DNA of 64,000 nt from Aphelocoma coerulescens (Eukaryota; Chordata; Aves; Passeriformes; Corvidae): NCBI RefSeq assembly GCF_041296385.1, contig NW_027183517.1, forward strand, positions 186,001-250,000, written 5' to 3'. The notes beneath the pieces are model-generated. The model did no database searches, was not told where the DNA came from, and saw only the letters and a list, made by a program, of their open reading frames with translations. A program made the translations under genes and the position numbers. This document shows positions 35,467 to 48,021 of the stretch, in pieces. Every line of letters begins with the position of its first letter. Within the stretch, counting starts at the first letter, position 1.

Positions 35467-37072
35467 ATGGCTTGGAGCTTTGCCGCTCTTCAGCGCGAAC
35501 ACTGCACGCAGCCACAGGCTGCTGTGCACGGCTTTTCCTCAGCTCGACGTACAGTCATTGTCTTGCTGTTTCCCAGCGTCGAAAGTGTCCGTGTAGCTCT
35601 CGCTCAGCGAAATGCGTCAGGAGAGAAACACTTGCTGGATGAGCCTTTCGCTGGCCAAGACTTTCAACACAGCACCACCATTCGGGCAAGGAGGAGGAGA
35701 AAGGAAGACCACCTTTGCGTCCTGGCCCGTCCTTCTGTGCGAGACGCCTCTCCGCCTCTTCGCTCCCTGCAAGGCTGTAGTGTGCGCGCCGGCACGCGGA
35801 AGCGAGAGGGCAGGTGCAGAGAGCACCGCGATCTGACGGCGCCGTGCAGGCTGGAAAGGAAAGAGGGCTGCCACTGGAATGTGGTGCAAGTACAGGTTTG
35901 CACGCGTCGAGGGTAAGCTCTGGGTGAGCTTGTTGACCTAAAGCTGTTCTCTGTGCCAGACGTAGCCGAGAATCTTTCCGTTGAGATTCAGGCTACCGCG
36001 CAAACAGAATGTGGTGCTACCTAGCGCTGCGAGGGAAAGGGCATAGCCCAGGCGTGTTTCGGCAGAAGCAGCAGCACGGAGGGTTTCTCTGCCGGCACCG
36101 CGGCTCCCTGTGCGAGAAGTAGACGACGGCTCGACTCCGGCAGAATGAAAGCGCGACACGGTACGAAGAGCGTAAGAATGAAGGCAGAGCACCGAGCTGC
36201 CGTGCGCCATCGCGCAGGCTGCAAGAGGAAGCGTGCCTGGCCACCGGCTCCTTTGCGGATTCACGTTAGCACTTGAAAACAGAAAGTTCCACTCGCAGCT
36301 ACTGGTGCTGCTACCTCTTTCTCTTCCAGCTTTCCCTGGAAAGAACTGTGCCCAGGTTTAGGCTTCAACGCGCCGAGGTAACAGTGGCAGATGCGGCAGA
36401 GAATGGAAATACAGCGTGCAGCGGGCGGTTTCTGGTGCTTTACGGGAGGCAAGGGGAAAGTGCAGCGCAGCAGTGGCTTTTACTTCTGGAGCCTTTTGCT
36501 TTGGTAGCAGCAGCTGCTGCAAGTGGGCAACGGAGCTGCGAGAGTGCATCATGTGACGGCACATCTCTCTGAGAGAGGAGCTTTCGAGCCGCAGCGCGTT
36601 GCGCCCGGTTTCAAGGCTACTTGGAGGAGTGGGGGGTACTTGAAGAACGCCTTCTTTCTGGGCGCGTCCTTCTGGGTGTGCTCAAGCTGCATGGACTCGG
36701 CAGCACTGGAGGTGTAAGAACCTGTTTCTGGCCAGCTTGTGTGCTGGAGTGCAAGGGCTGCGCCTTCCTTTCTGAAGCAGCCCAGAGCATTCTCAGCGGA
36801 ACCTGCTTGTGAAGCAGCTCTCGGCTGGACATTTGCGAGTCGCTGCACTGAAGTGCATGAAGCCGGTGCCCAGCTGCTTCGTCCTTCGCTTTCTGGGCTC
36901 TGGACAGAACTGAAGCGCAGCGATGGCTTGGAGCTTTGCCGCTCTTCAGCGTGAACACTGCACGCAGCCACAGGCTGGACATTTGCGAGTCGCTGCACTG
37001 AAGTGCATGAAGCCGGTGCCCAGCTGCTTCGTCCTTCGCCTTCTGGGCTCTGGACAGAACTGAAGCGCAGCG
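35467..37072 (+). repeat. Unit 24, long, haplotype b, tail F, extra copy B
   Basis: 1,606 bp. Counterpart of unit 18 up to the 150-bp pair (36827-37126), where it switches to type B. Confidence 0.96.
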
Positions 37073-38678
37073 ATGGCTTGGAGCTTTGCCGCTCTTCAGC
37101 GCGAACACTGCACGCAGCCACAGGCTGCTGTGCACGGCTTTTCCTCAGCTCGACGTACAGTCATTGTCTTGCTGTTTCCCAGCGTCGAAAGTGTCCGTGT
37201 AGCTCTCGCTCAGCGAAATGCGTCAGGAGAGAAACACTTGCTGGATGAGCCTTTCGCTGGCCAAGACTTTCAACACAGCACCACCATTCGGGCAAGGAGG
37301 AGGAGAAAGGAAGACCACCTTTGCGTCCTGGCCCGTCCTTCTGTGCGAGACGCCTCTCCGCCTCTTCGCTCCCTGCAAGGCTGTAGTGTGCGCGCCGGCA
37401 CGCGGAAGCGAGAGGGCAGGTGCAGAGAGCACCGCGATCTGACGGCGCCGTGCAGGCTGGAAAGGAAAGAGGGCTGCCACTGGAATGTGGTGCAAGTACA
37501 GGTTTGCACGCGTCGAGGGTAAGCTCTGGGTGAGCTTGTTGACCTAAAGCTGTTCTCTGTGCCAGACGTAGCCGAGAATCTTTCCGTTGAGATTCAGGCT
37601 ACCGCGCAAACAGAATGTGGTGCTACCTAGCGCTGCGAGGGAAAGGGCATAGCCCAGGCGTGTTTCGGCAGAAGCAGCAGCACGGAGGGTTTCTCTGCCG
37701 GCACCGCGGCTCCCTGTGCGAGAAGTAGACGACGGCTCGACTCCGGCAGAATGAAAGCGCGACACGGTACGAAGAGCGTAAGAATGAAGGCAGAGCACCG
37801 AGCTGCCGTGCGCCATCGCGCAGGCTGCAAGAGGAAGCGTGCCTGGCCACCGGCTCCTTTGCGGATTCACGTTAGCACTTGAAAACAGAAAGTTCCACTC
37901 GCAGCTACTGGTGCTGCTACCTCTTTCTCTTCCAGCTTTCCCTGGAAAGAACTGTGCCCAGGTTTAGGCTTCAACGCGCCGAGGTAACAGTGGCAGATGC
38001 GGCAGAGAATGGAAATACAGCGTGCAGCGGGCGGTTTCTGGTGCTTTACGGGAGGCAAGGGGAAAGTGCAGCGCAGCAGTGGCTTTTACTTCTGGAGCCT
38101 TTTGCTTTGGTAGCAGCAGCTGCTGCAAGTGGGCAACGGAGCTGCGAGAGTGCATCATGTGACGGCACATCTCTCTGAGAGAGGAGCTTTCGAGCCGCAG
38201 CGCGTTGCGCCCGGTTTCAAGGCTACTTGGAGGAGTGGGGGGTACTTGAAGAACGCCTTCTTTCTGGGCGCGTCCTTCTGGGTGTGCTCAAGCTGCATGG
38301 ACTCGGCAGCACTGGAGGTGTAAGAACCTGTTTCTGGCCAGCTTGTGTGCTGGAGTGCAAGGGCTGCGCCTTCCTTTCTGAAGCAGCCCAGAGCATTCTC
38401 AGCGGAACCTGCTTGTGAAGCAGCTCTCGGCTGGACATTTGCGAGTCGCTGCACTGAAGTGCATGAAGCCGGTGCCCAGCTGCTTCGTCCTTCGCTTTCT
38501 GGGCTCTGGACAGAACTGAAGCGCAGCGATGGCTTGGAGCTTTGCCGCTCTTCAGCGTGAACACTGCACGCAGCCACAGGCTGGACATTTGCGAGTCGCT
38601 GCACTGAAGTGCATGAAGCCGGTGCCCAGCTGCTTCGTCCTTCGCCTTCTGGGCTCTGGACAGAACTGAAGCGCAGCG
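37073..38678 (+). repeat. Unit 25, long, haplotype b, tail F, extra copy B
   Basis: 1,606 bp. Same markers as unit 24 next to it. This b-B, b-B pair followed by a d unit recurs as units 30-32 and 34-36. The 150-bp pair spans 38433-38732. Confidence 0.96.
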
Positions 38679-40285
38679 ATGGCTTGGAGCTTTGCCGCTC
38701 TTCAGCGCGAACACTGCACGCAGCCACAGGCTGCTGTGCACGGCTTTTCCTCAGCTCGACGTACCGTCATTCTCTTGCTGTTTCCCAGCGTCGAAAGTGT
38801 CCGTGTAGCTCTCGCTCAGCGAAATGCGTCAGGAGAGAAACACTTGCTGGATGAGCCTTTCGCTGGCCAAGACTTTCAACACAGCACCACCATTCGGGCA
38901 AGGAGGAGGAGAAAGGAAGACCACCTTTGCGTCCTGGCCCGTCCTTCTGTGCGAGACGCCTCTCCGCCTCTTCGCTCCCTGCAAGGCTGTAGTGTGCGCG
39001 CCGGCACGCGGAAGCGAGAGGGCAGGTGCAGAGAGCACCGCGATCTGACGGCGCCGTGCAGGCTGGAAAGGAAAGAGGGCTGCCACTGGAATGTGGTGCA
39101 AGTACAGGTTTGCACGCGTCGAGGGTAAGCTCTGGGTGAGCTTGTTGACCTAAAGCTGTTCTCTGTGCCAGACGTAGCCGAGAATCTTTCCGTTGAGATT
39201 CAGGCTACCGCGCAAACAGAATGTGGTGCTACCTAGCGCTGCGAGGGAAAGGGCATAGCCCAGGCGTGTTTCGGCAGAAGCAGCAGCACGGAGGGTTTCT
39301 CTGCCGGCACCGCGGCTCCCTGTGCGAGAAGTAGACGACGGCTCGACTCCGGCAGAATGAAAGCGCGACACGGTACGAAGAGCGTAAGAATGAAGGCAGA
39401 GCACCGAGCTGGCCGTGCGCCATCGCGCAGGCTGCAAGAGGAAGCGTGCCTGGCCACCGGCTCCTTTGCGGATTCACGTTAGCACTTGAAAACAGAAAGT
39501 TCCACTCGCAGCTACTGGTGCTGCTACCTCTTTCTCTTCCAGCTTTCCCTGGAAAGAACTGTGCCCAGGTTTAGGCTTCAACGCGCCGAGGTAACAGTGG
39601 CAGATGCGGCAGAGAATGGAAATACAGCGTGCAGCGGGCGGTTTCTGGTGCTTTACGGGAGGCAAGGGGAAAGTGCAGCGCAGCAGTGGCTTTTACTTCT
39701 GGAGCCTTTTGCTTTGGTAGCAGCAGCTGCTGCAAGTGGGCAACGGAGCTGCGAGAGTGCATCATGTGACGGCACATCTCTCTGAGAGAGGAGCTTTCGA
39801 GCCGCAGCGCGTTGCGCCCGGTTTCAAGGCTACTTGGAGGAGTGGGGGGTACTTGAAGAACGCCTTCTTTCTGGGCGCGTCCTTCTGGGTGTGCTCAAGC
39901 TGCATGGACTCGGCAGCACTGGAGGTGTAAGAACCTGTTTCTGGCCAGCTTGTGTGCTGGAGTGCAAGGGCTGCGCCTTCCTTTCTGAAGCAGCCCAGAG
40001 CATTCTCAGCGGAACCTGCTTGTGAAGCAGCTCTCGGCTGGACATTTGCGAGTCTCTCCACTGAAGTGCATGAAGCCGGTGCCCAGCTGCTTGCTCCTTC
40101 GCCTTCTGGGCTCTGGACAGAACTGAAGCGCAGCGATGGCTTGGAGCTTTGCCGCTCTTCAGCGTGAACACTGCACGCAGCCACAGGCTGGACATTTGCG
40201 AGTCGCTGCACTGAAGTGCATGAAGCCGGTGCCCAGCTGCTTCGTCCTTCGCCTTCTGGGCTCTGGACAGAACTGAAGCGCAGCG
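38679..40285 (+). repeat. Unit 26, long, haplotype d, extra copy A, +1 bp
   Basis: 1,607 bp. An extra G at 39411-39412 (GCTGGCCG for GCTGCCG) gives the first length deviation. Near its end TTCGTCC reads TTGCTCC at 40091-40097. Both lie at the left edge of the low-quality patch. The 150-bp pair spans 40040-40339. Confidence 0.9.
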
Positions 40286-41757
40286 ATGGCTTGGAGCTTT
40301 GCCGCTCTTCAGCGCGAACACTGCACGCAGCCACAGGCTGCTGTGCACGGCTTTTCCTCAGCTCGACGTACCGTCATTCTCTTTGCTGTTTCCCAGCGTC
40401 GAAAGTGTCCGTGTAGCTCTCGCTCAGCGAAATGCGTCAGGAGAGAACACTTGCTGGATGAGCCTTTCGCTGGCCAAGACTTTCAACACAGCACCACCAT
40501 TCGGGCAAGGAGGAGGAGAAAGGAAGACCATCTTTGCGTCCGGGCCCGTCCTTCTGTGCGAGACGCCTCTCCGCCTCTTCGCTCCCTGCAAGGCTGTAGT
40601 GTGCGCGCCGGCACTCGGAAGCGAGAGGGCAGGTGCAGAGAGCACCGCGATCTGACGGCGCCGTGCAGGCTGGAAAGGAAAGAGGGCTGCCACTGGAATG
40701 TGGTGCAAGTACTAGGTTTGCAACGCGTCGAGGGTAAGCTCTGGGTGAGCTTGTTGACCTAAAGCTGTTCTCTGTGCCAGACGTAGCCGAGAATCTTTCC
40801 GTTGAGATTCAGGGCTGACCGCGCAAACAGAATGTGGTGCTACCTAGCGCTGCGAGGGGAAAGGGCATAGCCCAGGCGTGTTTCGGCAGAAGCAGCAGCA
40901 CGGAGGGTTTCTCTGCCGGCACCGCGGCTCCCTGTGCGAGAAGTAGACGACGGCTCGACTCCGGCAGAATGAAAGCGCGACCACGGTACGAAGAGCGTAA
41001 GAATGAAGGCAGAGCACCGAGCTGCCAGTGCGCCATCGCGCAGGCTGCAAGAGGAAGCGTGCTGGCCACCGGCTCCTTTGCGGATTCACGTTAGCACTTG
41101 AAAACAGAAAGTTCCACTCGCAGCTACTGGTGCTGCTACCTCTTCTCTTCCAGCGTTCCCTGGAAAGAACTGTGCCCAGGTTTAGGCTTCAACGCGCCGA
41201 GGTAACAGTGGCAGATGCGGCAGAGAATGGAAATACAGCGTGCAGCGGGCGGTTTCTGGTGCTTTACGGGAGGCAAGGGAAAGTGCAGCGCAGCAGTGGC
41301 TTTTACCTTCTGGAGCCTTTTGCTTTGGTAGCAGCAGCTGCTGCAAGTGGGCAACGGAGCTGCGAGAGTGCATCATGTGACGGCACATCTCTCTGAGAGA
41401 GGAGCTTTCGAGCCGACAGCGGCGTTGCGCCCGGTTTCAAGGCTACTTGGAGGAGTGGGGGGTACTTGAAGAACGCCTTCTTTCTGGCGCGCCCTACTGG
41501 TGTGCTCAAGCTGCATGGACTCGGCAGCACTGGAGGTGTAAGAACCTGTTTCTGGCCAGCTTGTGTGCTGGAGTGCAAGGGCTGCGCCTTCCTTTTCTGA
41601 AGCAGCCCAGAGCATTCTCAGCGGAACCTGCTTGTGAAGCAGCCTCGGCTGGACATTTGCGAGTCGCTGCACTGAAGTGCATGAAGCCGGTGCCCAGCTG
41701 CTTCGTTCTCTTCGCCTTCTGGGCTCTGGACAGAACTGAAGCGCAGCGATGGCTTGA
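39411..41757. other. Low-quality patch, probable assembly or polishing seam
   Basis: About two dozen single-base irregularities fall here and essentially none elsewhere in the window. The dense part is 40091-41757, after an isolated extra G at 39411. Most are one-base insertions or deletions, several in homopolymers. Examples are CTTTG for CTTG at about 40382, GAGGGGAA at about 40856, CAAGGGAA for CAAGGGGAA at about 41278 and CCTTTTCTG at about 41595. The edges are sharp on the right. The pattern is that of raw long-read sequence that escaped correction. Unit count across this point should not be trusted. Confidence 0.85.
40286..41748 (+). repeat. Unit 27, short type e/Y, 1,463 bp, riddled with single-base changes
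   Basis: By markers this is an ordinary e unit with tail Y. It carries more than 20 single-base insertions, deletions and substitutions not seen in any other unit, for a net +7 bp. Examples are a missing A at about 40446, an extra T at 40713, an extra C at 40981, a missing C at about 41062 and an extra A at about 41027. Reading frames that are constant elsewhere are broken here. Sequencing or assembly error is the likeliest cause. Confidence 0.9.
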
Positions 41758-43353
41758 GCTTTGCCGCTCTTCAGCGCGAACACTGCACGCAGCCACAGGC
41801 TGCTGTGCACGGCTTTTCCTCAGCTCGACGTACAGTCATTGTCTTGCTGTTTCCCAGCGTCGAAAGTGTCCGTGTAGCTCTCGCTCAGCGAAATGCGTCA
41901 GGAGAGAAACACTTGCTGGATGAGCCTTTCGCTGGCCAAGACTTTCAACACAGCACCACCATTCGGGCAAGGAGGAGGAGAAAGGAAGACCACCTTTGCG
42001 TCCTGGCCCGTCCTTCTGTGCGAGACGCCTCTCCGCCTCTTCGCTCCCTGCAAGGCTGTAGTGTGCGCGCCGGCACGCGGAAGCGAGAGGGCAGGTGCAG
42101 AGAGCACCGCGATCTGACGGCGCCGTGCAGGCTGGAAAGGAAAGAGGGCTGCCACTGGAATGTGGTGCAAGTACAGGTTTGCACGCGTCGAGGGTAAGCT
42201 CTGGGTGAGCTTGTTGACCTAAAGCTGTTCTCTGTGCCAGACGTAGCCGAGAATCTTTCCGTTGAGATTCAGGCTACCGCGCAAACAGAATGTGGTGCTA
42301 CCTAGCGCTGCGAGGGAAAGGGCATAGCCCAGGCGTGTTTCGGCAGAAGCAGCAGCACGGAGGGTTTCTCTGCCGGCACCGCGGCTCCCTGTGCGAGAAG
42401 TAGACGACGGCTCGACTCCGGCAGAATGAAAGCGCGACACGGTACGAAGAGCGTAAGAATGAAGGCAGAGCACCGAGCTGCCGTGCGCCATCGCGCAGGC
42501 TGCAAGAGGAAGCGTGCTTGGCCACCGGCTCCTTTGCGGATTCACGTTAGCACTTGAAAACAGAAAGTTCCACTCGCAGCTACTGGTGCTGCTACCTCTT
42601 TCTCTTCCAGCTTTCCCTGGAAAGAACTGTGCCCAGGTTTAGGCTTCAACGCGCCGAGGTAACAGTGGCAGATGCGGCAGAGAATGGAAATACAGCGTGC
42701 AGCGGGCGGTTTCTGGTGCTTTACGGGAGGCAAGGGGAAAGTGCAGCGCAGCAGTGGCTTTTACTTCTGGAGCCTTTTGCTTTGGTAGCAGCAGCTGCTG
42801 CAAGTGGGCAACGGAGCTGCGAGAGTGCATCATGTGACGGCACATCTCTCTGAGAGAGGAGCTTTCGAGCCGCAGCGCGTTGCGCCCGGTTTCAAGGCTA
42901 CTTGGAGGAGTGGGGGGTACTTGAAGAACGCCTTCTTTCTGGGCGCGTCCTTCTGGGTGTGCTCAAGCTGCATGGACTCGGCAGCACTGGAGGTGTAAGA
43001 ACCTGTTTCTGGCCAGCTTGTGTGCTGGAGTGCAAGGGCTGCGCCTTCCTTTCTGAAGCAGCCCAGAGCATTCTCAGCGGAACCTGCTTGTGAAGCAGCT
43101 CTCGGCTGGACATTTGCGAGTCTCTCCACTGAAGTGCATGAAGCCGGTGCCCAGCTGCTTCGTCCTTCGCCTTCTGGGCTCTGGACAGAACTGAAGCGCA
43201 GCGATGGCTTGGAGCTTTGCCGCTCTTCAGCGTGAACACTGCACGCAGCCACAGGCTGGACATTTGCGAGTCGCTGCACTGAAGTGCATGAAGCCGGTGC
43301 CCAGCTGCTTCGTCCTTCGCCTTCTGGGCTCTGGACAGAACTGAAGCGCAGCG
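41749..43353 (+). repeat. Unit 28, long, haplotype b, tail F, extra copy A, -1 bp
   Basis: 1,605 bp. One G is missing at about 41756 (GGCTTGAGC for GGCTTGGAGC), the last irregularity of the patch. Carries T at 42518 (offset 770 equivalent) like units 5 and 10, but not their second marker at offset 1139. The 150-bp pair spans 43108-43407. Confidence 0.93.
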
Positions 43354-44809
43354 ATGGCTTGGAGCTTTGCCGCTCTTCAGCGCGAACACTGCACGCAGCC
43401 ACAGGCTGCTGTGCACGGCTTTTCCTCAGCTCGACGTACCGTCATTCTCTTGCTGTTTCTCAGCGTCGAAAGTGTCCGTGTAGCTCTCGCTCAGCGAAAT
43501 GCGTCAGGAGAGAAACGCTTGCTGGATGAGCCTTTCGCTGGCCAAGACTTTCAACACAGCACCACCATTCGGGCAAGGAGGAGGAGAAAGGAAGACCATC
43601 TTTGCGTCCTGGCCCGTCCTTCTGTGCGAGACGCCTCTCCGCCTCTTCGCTCCCTGCAAGGCTGTAGTGTGCGCGCCGGCACTCGGAAGCGAGAGGGCAG
43701 GTGCAGAGAGCACCGCGATCTGACGGCGCCGTGCAGGCTGGAAAGGAAAGAGGGCTGCCACTGGAATGTGGTGCAAGTACAGGTTTGCACGCGTCGAGGG
43801 TAAGCTCTGGGTGAGCTTGTTGACCTAAAGCTGTTCTCTGTGCCAGACGTAGCCGAGAATCTTTCCGTTGAGATTCAGGCTACCGCGCAAACAGAATGTG
43901 GTGCTACCTAGCGCTGCGAGGGAAAGGGCATAGCCCAGGCGTGTTTCGGCAGAAGCAGCAGCACGGAGGGTTTCTCTGCCGGCACCGCGGCTCCCTGTGC
44001 GAGAAGTAGACGACGGCTCGACTCCGGCAGAATGAAAGCGCGACACGGTACGAAGAGCGTAAGAATGAAGGCAGAGCACCGAGCTGCCGTGCGCCATCGC
44101 GCAGGCTGCAAGAGGAAGCGTGCCTGGCCACCGGCTCCTTTGCGGATTCACGTTAGCACTTGAAAACAGAAAGTTCCACTCGCAGCTACTGGTGCTGCTA
44201 CCTCTTTCTCTTCCAGCTTTCCCTGGAAAGAACTGTGCCCAGGTTTAGGCTTCAACGCGCCGAGGTAACAGTGGCAGATGCGGCAGAGAATGGAAATACA
44301 GCGTGCAGCGGGCGGTTTCTGGTGCTTTACGGGAGGCAAGGGGAAAGTGCAGCGCAGCAGTGGCTTTTACTTCTGGAGCCTTTTGCTTTGGTAGCAGCAG
44401 CTGCTGCAAGTGGGCAACGGAGCTGCGAGAGTGCATCATGTGACGGCACATCTCTCTGAGAGAGGAGCTTTCGAGCCGCAGCGCGTTGCGCCCGGTTTCA
44501 AGGCTACTTGGAGGAGTGGGGGGTACTTGAAGAACGCCTTCTTTCTGGGCGCGCCCTACTGGGTGTGCTCAAGCTGCATGGACTCGGCAGCACTGGAGGT
44601 GTAAGAACCTGTTTCTGGCCAGCTTGTGTGCTGGAGTGCAAGGGCTGCGCCTTCCTTTCTGAAGCAGCCCAGAGCATTCTCAGCGGAACCTGCTTGTGAA
44701 GCAGCTCTCGGCTGGACATTTGCGAGTCGCTGCACTGAAGTGCATGAAGCCGGTGCCCAGCTGCTTCGTCCTTCGCCTTCTGGGCTCTGGACAGAACTGA
44801 AGCGCAGCG
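43354..44809 (+). repeat. Unit 29, short, haplotype a, tail Y
   Basis: 1,456 bp. Same type as unit 6. It opens the first copy of the 6,274-bp tetramer. Confidence 0.96.
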
Positions 44810-46415
44810 ATGGCTTGGAGCTTTGCCGCTCTTCAGCGCGAACACTGCACGCAGCCACAGGCTGCTGTGCACGGCTTTTCCTCAGCTCGACGTACAGTCA
44901 TTGTCTTGCTGTTTCCCAGCGTCGAAAGTGTCCGTGTAGCTCTCGCTCAGCGAAATGCGTCAGGAGAGAAACACTTGCTGGATGAGCCTTTCGCTGGCCA
45001 AGACTTTCAACACAGCACCACCATTCGGGCAAGGAGGAGGAGAAAGGAAGACCACCTTTGCGTCCTGGCCCGTCCTTCTGTGCGAGACGCCTCTCCGCCT
45101 CTTCGCTCCCTGCAAGGCTGTAGTGTGCGCGCCGGCACGCGGAAGCGAGAGGGCAGGTGCAGAGAGCACCGCGATCTGACGGCGCCGTGCAGGCTGGAAA
45201 GGAAAGAGGGCTGCCACTGGAATGTGGTGCAAGTACAGGTTTGCACGCGTCGAGGGTAAGCTCTGGGTGAGCTTGTTGACCTAAAGCTGTTCTCTGTGCC
45301 AGACGTAGCCGAGAATCTTTCCGTTGAGATTCAGGCTACCGCGCAAACAGAATGTGGTGCTACCTAGCGCTGCGAGGGAAAGGGCATAGCCCAGGCGTGT
45401 TTCGGCAGAAGCAGCAGCACGGAGGGTTTCTCTGCCGGCACCGCGGCTCCCTGTGCGAGAAGTAGACGACGGCTCGACTCCGGCAGAATGAAAGCGCGAC
45501 ACGGTACGAAGAGCGTAAGAATGAAGGCAGAGCACCGAGCTGCCGTGCGCCATCGCGCAGGCTGCAAGAGGAAGCGTGCCTGGCCACCGGCTCCTTTGCG
45601 GATTCACGTTAGCACTTGAAAACAGAAAGTTCCACTCGCAGCTACTGGTGCTGCTACCTCTTTCTCTTCCAGCTTTCCCTGGAAAGAACTGTGCCCAGGT
45701 TTAGGCTTCAACGCGCCGAGGTAACAGTGGCAGATGCGGCAGAGAATGGAAATACAGCGTGCAGCGGGCGGTTTCTGGTGCTTTACGGGAGGCAAGGGGA
45801 AAGTGCAGCGCAGCAGTGGCTTTTACTTCTGGAGCCTTTTGCTTTGGTAGCAGCAGCTGCTGCAAGTGGGCAACGGAGCTGCGAGAGTGCATCATGTGAC
45901 GGCACATCTCTCTGAGAGAGGAGCTTTCGAGCCGCAGCGCGTTGCGCCCGGTTTCAAGGCTACTTGGAGGAGTGGGGGGTACTTGAAGAACGCCTTCTTT
46001 CTGGGCGCGTCCTTCTGGGTGTGCTCAAGCTGCATGGACTCGGCAGCACTGGAGGTGTAAGAACCTGTTTCTGGCCAGCTTGTGTGCTGGAGTGCAAGGG
46101 CTGCGCCTTCCTTTCTGAAGCAGCCCAGAGCATTCTCAGCGGAACCTGCTTGTGAAGCAGCTCTCGGCTGGACATTTGCGAGTCGCTGCACTGAAGTGCA
46201 TGAAGCCGGTGCCCAGCTGCTTCGTCCTTCGCTTTCTGGGCTCTGGACAGAACTGAAGCGCAGCGATGGCTTGGAGCTTTGCCGCTCTTCAGCGTGAACA
46301 CTGCACGCAGCCACAGGCTGGACATTTGCGAGTCGCTGCACTGAAGTGCATGAAGCCGGTGCCCAGCTGCTTCGTCCTTCGCCTTCTGGGCTCTGGACAG
46401 AACTGAAGCGCAGCG
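44810..46415 (+). repeat. Unit 30, long, haplotype b, tail F, extra copy B
   Basis: 1,606 bp. Second unit of the tetramer, equivalent to unit 34. The 150-bp pair spans 46170-46469. Confidence 0.96.
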
Positions 46416-48021
46416 ATGGCTTGGAGCTTTGCCGCTCTTCAGCGCGAACACTGCACGCAGCCACAGGCTGCTGTGCACGGCTTTTCCTCAGCTCGACGTA
46501 CAGTCATTGTCTTGCTGTTTCCCAGCGTCGAAAGTGTCCGTGTAGCTCTCGCTCAGCGAAATGCGTCAGGAGAGAAACACTTGCTGGATGAGCCTTTCGC
46601 TGGCCAAGACTTTCAACACAGCACCACCATTCGGGCAAGGAGGAGGAGAAAGGAAGACCACCTTTGCGTCCTGGCCCGTCCTTCTGTGCGAGACGCCTCT
46701 CCGCCTCTTCGCTCCCTGCAAGGCTGTAGTGTGCGCGCCGGCACGCGGAAGCGAGAGGGCAGGTGCAGAGAGCACCGCGATCTGACGGCGCCGTGCAGGC
46801 TGGAAAGGAAAGAGGGCTGCCACTGGAATGTGGTGCAAGTACAGGTTTGCACGCGTCGAGGGTAAGCTCTGGGTGAGCTTGTTGACCTAAAGCTGTTCTC
46901 TGTGCCAGACGTAGCCGAGAATCTTTCCGTTGAGATTCAGGCTACCGCGCAAACAGAATGTGGTGCTACCTAGCGCTGCGAGGGAAAGGGCATAGCCCAG
47001 GCGTGTTTCGGCAGAAGCAGCAGCACGGAGGGTTTCTCTGCCGGCACCGCGGCTCCCTGTGCGAGAAGTAGACGACGGCTCGACTCCGGCAGAATGAAAG
47101 CGCGACACGGTACGAAGAGCGTAAGAATGAAGGCAGAGCACCGAGCTGCCGTGCGCCATCGCGCAGGCTGCAAGAGGAAGCGTGCCTGGCCACCGGCTCC
47201 TTTGCGGATTCACGTTAGCACTTGAAAACAGAAAGTTCCACTCGCAGCTACTGGTGCTGCTACCTCTTTCTCTTCCAGCTTTCCCTGGAAAGAACTGTGC
47301 CCAGGTTTAGGCTTCAACGCGCCGAGGTAACAGTGGCAGATGCGGCAGAGAATGGAAATACAGCGTGCAGCGGGCGGTTTCTGGTGCTTTACGGGAGGCA
47401 AGGGGAAAGTGCAGCGCAGCAGTGGCTTTTACTTCTGGAGCCTTTTGCTTTGGTAGCAGCAGCTGCTGCAAGTGGGCAACGGAGCTGCGAGAGTGCATCA
47501 TGTGACGGCACATCTCTCTGAGAGAGGAGCTTTCGAGCCGCAGCGCGTTGCGCCCGGTTTCAAGGCTACTTGGAGGAGTGGGGGGTACTTGAAGAACGCC
47601 TTCTTTCTGGGCGCGTCCTTCTGGGTGTGCTCAAGCTGCATGGACTCGGCAGCACTGGAGGTGTAAGAACCTGTTTCTGGCCAGCTTGTGTGCTGGAGTG
47701 CAAGGGCTGCGCCTTCCTTTCTGAAGCAGCCCAGAGCATTCTCAGCGGAACCTGCTTGTGAAGCAGCTCTCGGCTGGACATTTGCGAGTCGCTGCACTGA
47801 AGTGCATGAAGCCGGTGCCCAGCTGCTTCGTCCTTCGCTTTCTGGGCTCTGGACAGAACTGAAGCGCAGCGATGGCTTGGAGCTTTGCCGCTCTTCAGCG
47901 TGAACACTGCACGCAGCCACAGGCTGGACATTTGCGAGTCGCTGCACTGAAGTGCATGAAGCCGGTGCCCAGCTGCTTCGTCCTTCGCCTTCTGGGCTCT
48001 GGACAGAACTGAAGCGCAGCG
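46416..48021 (+). repeat. Unit 31, long, haplotype b, tail F, extra copy B
   Basis: 1,606 bp. Matches unit 30 at all markers and corresponds to unit 35. The 150-bp pair spans 47776-48075. Confidence 0.96.

Larger units (their letters stand above)
27737..37072 (+). repeat. Higher-order repeat, hexamer copy 2 (9,336 bp)
   Basis: Units 19-24 repeat units 13-18 with equal spacing and the rare variants at 28073 and 31610. Identity stops at the 150-bp pair of unit 24, where type B replaces A (near 36840). This gives one edge of the duplicated segment. Confidence 0.93.

Noticed and set aside
40286..41748. Unit 27 as an ancient, decaying unit
   Set aside because: The changes are mostly one-base indels with a sharp right edge, while its marker haplotype (e, tail Y) is the ordinary young type. 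Sequence error explains this better.
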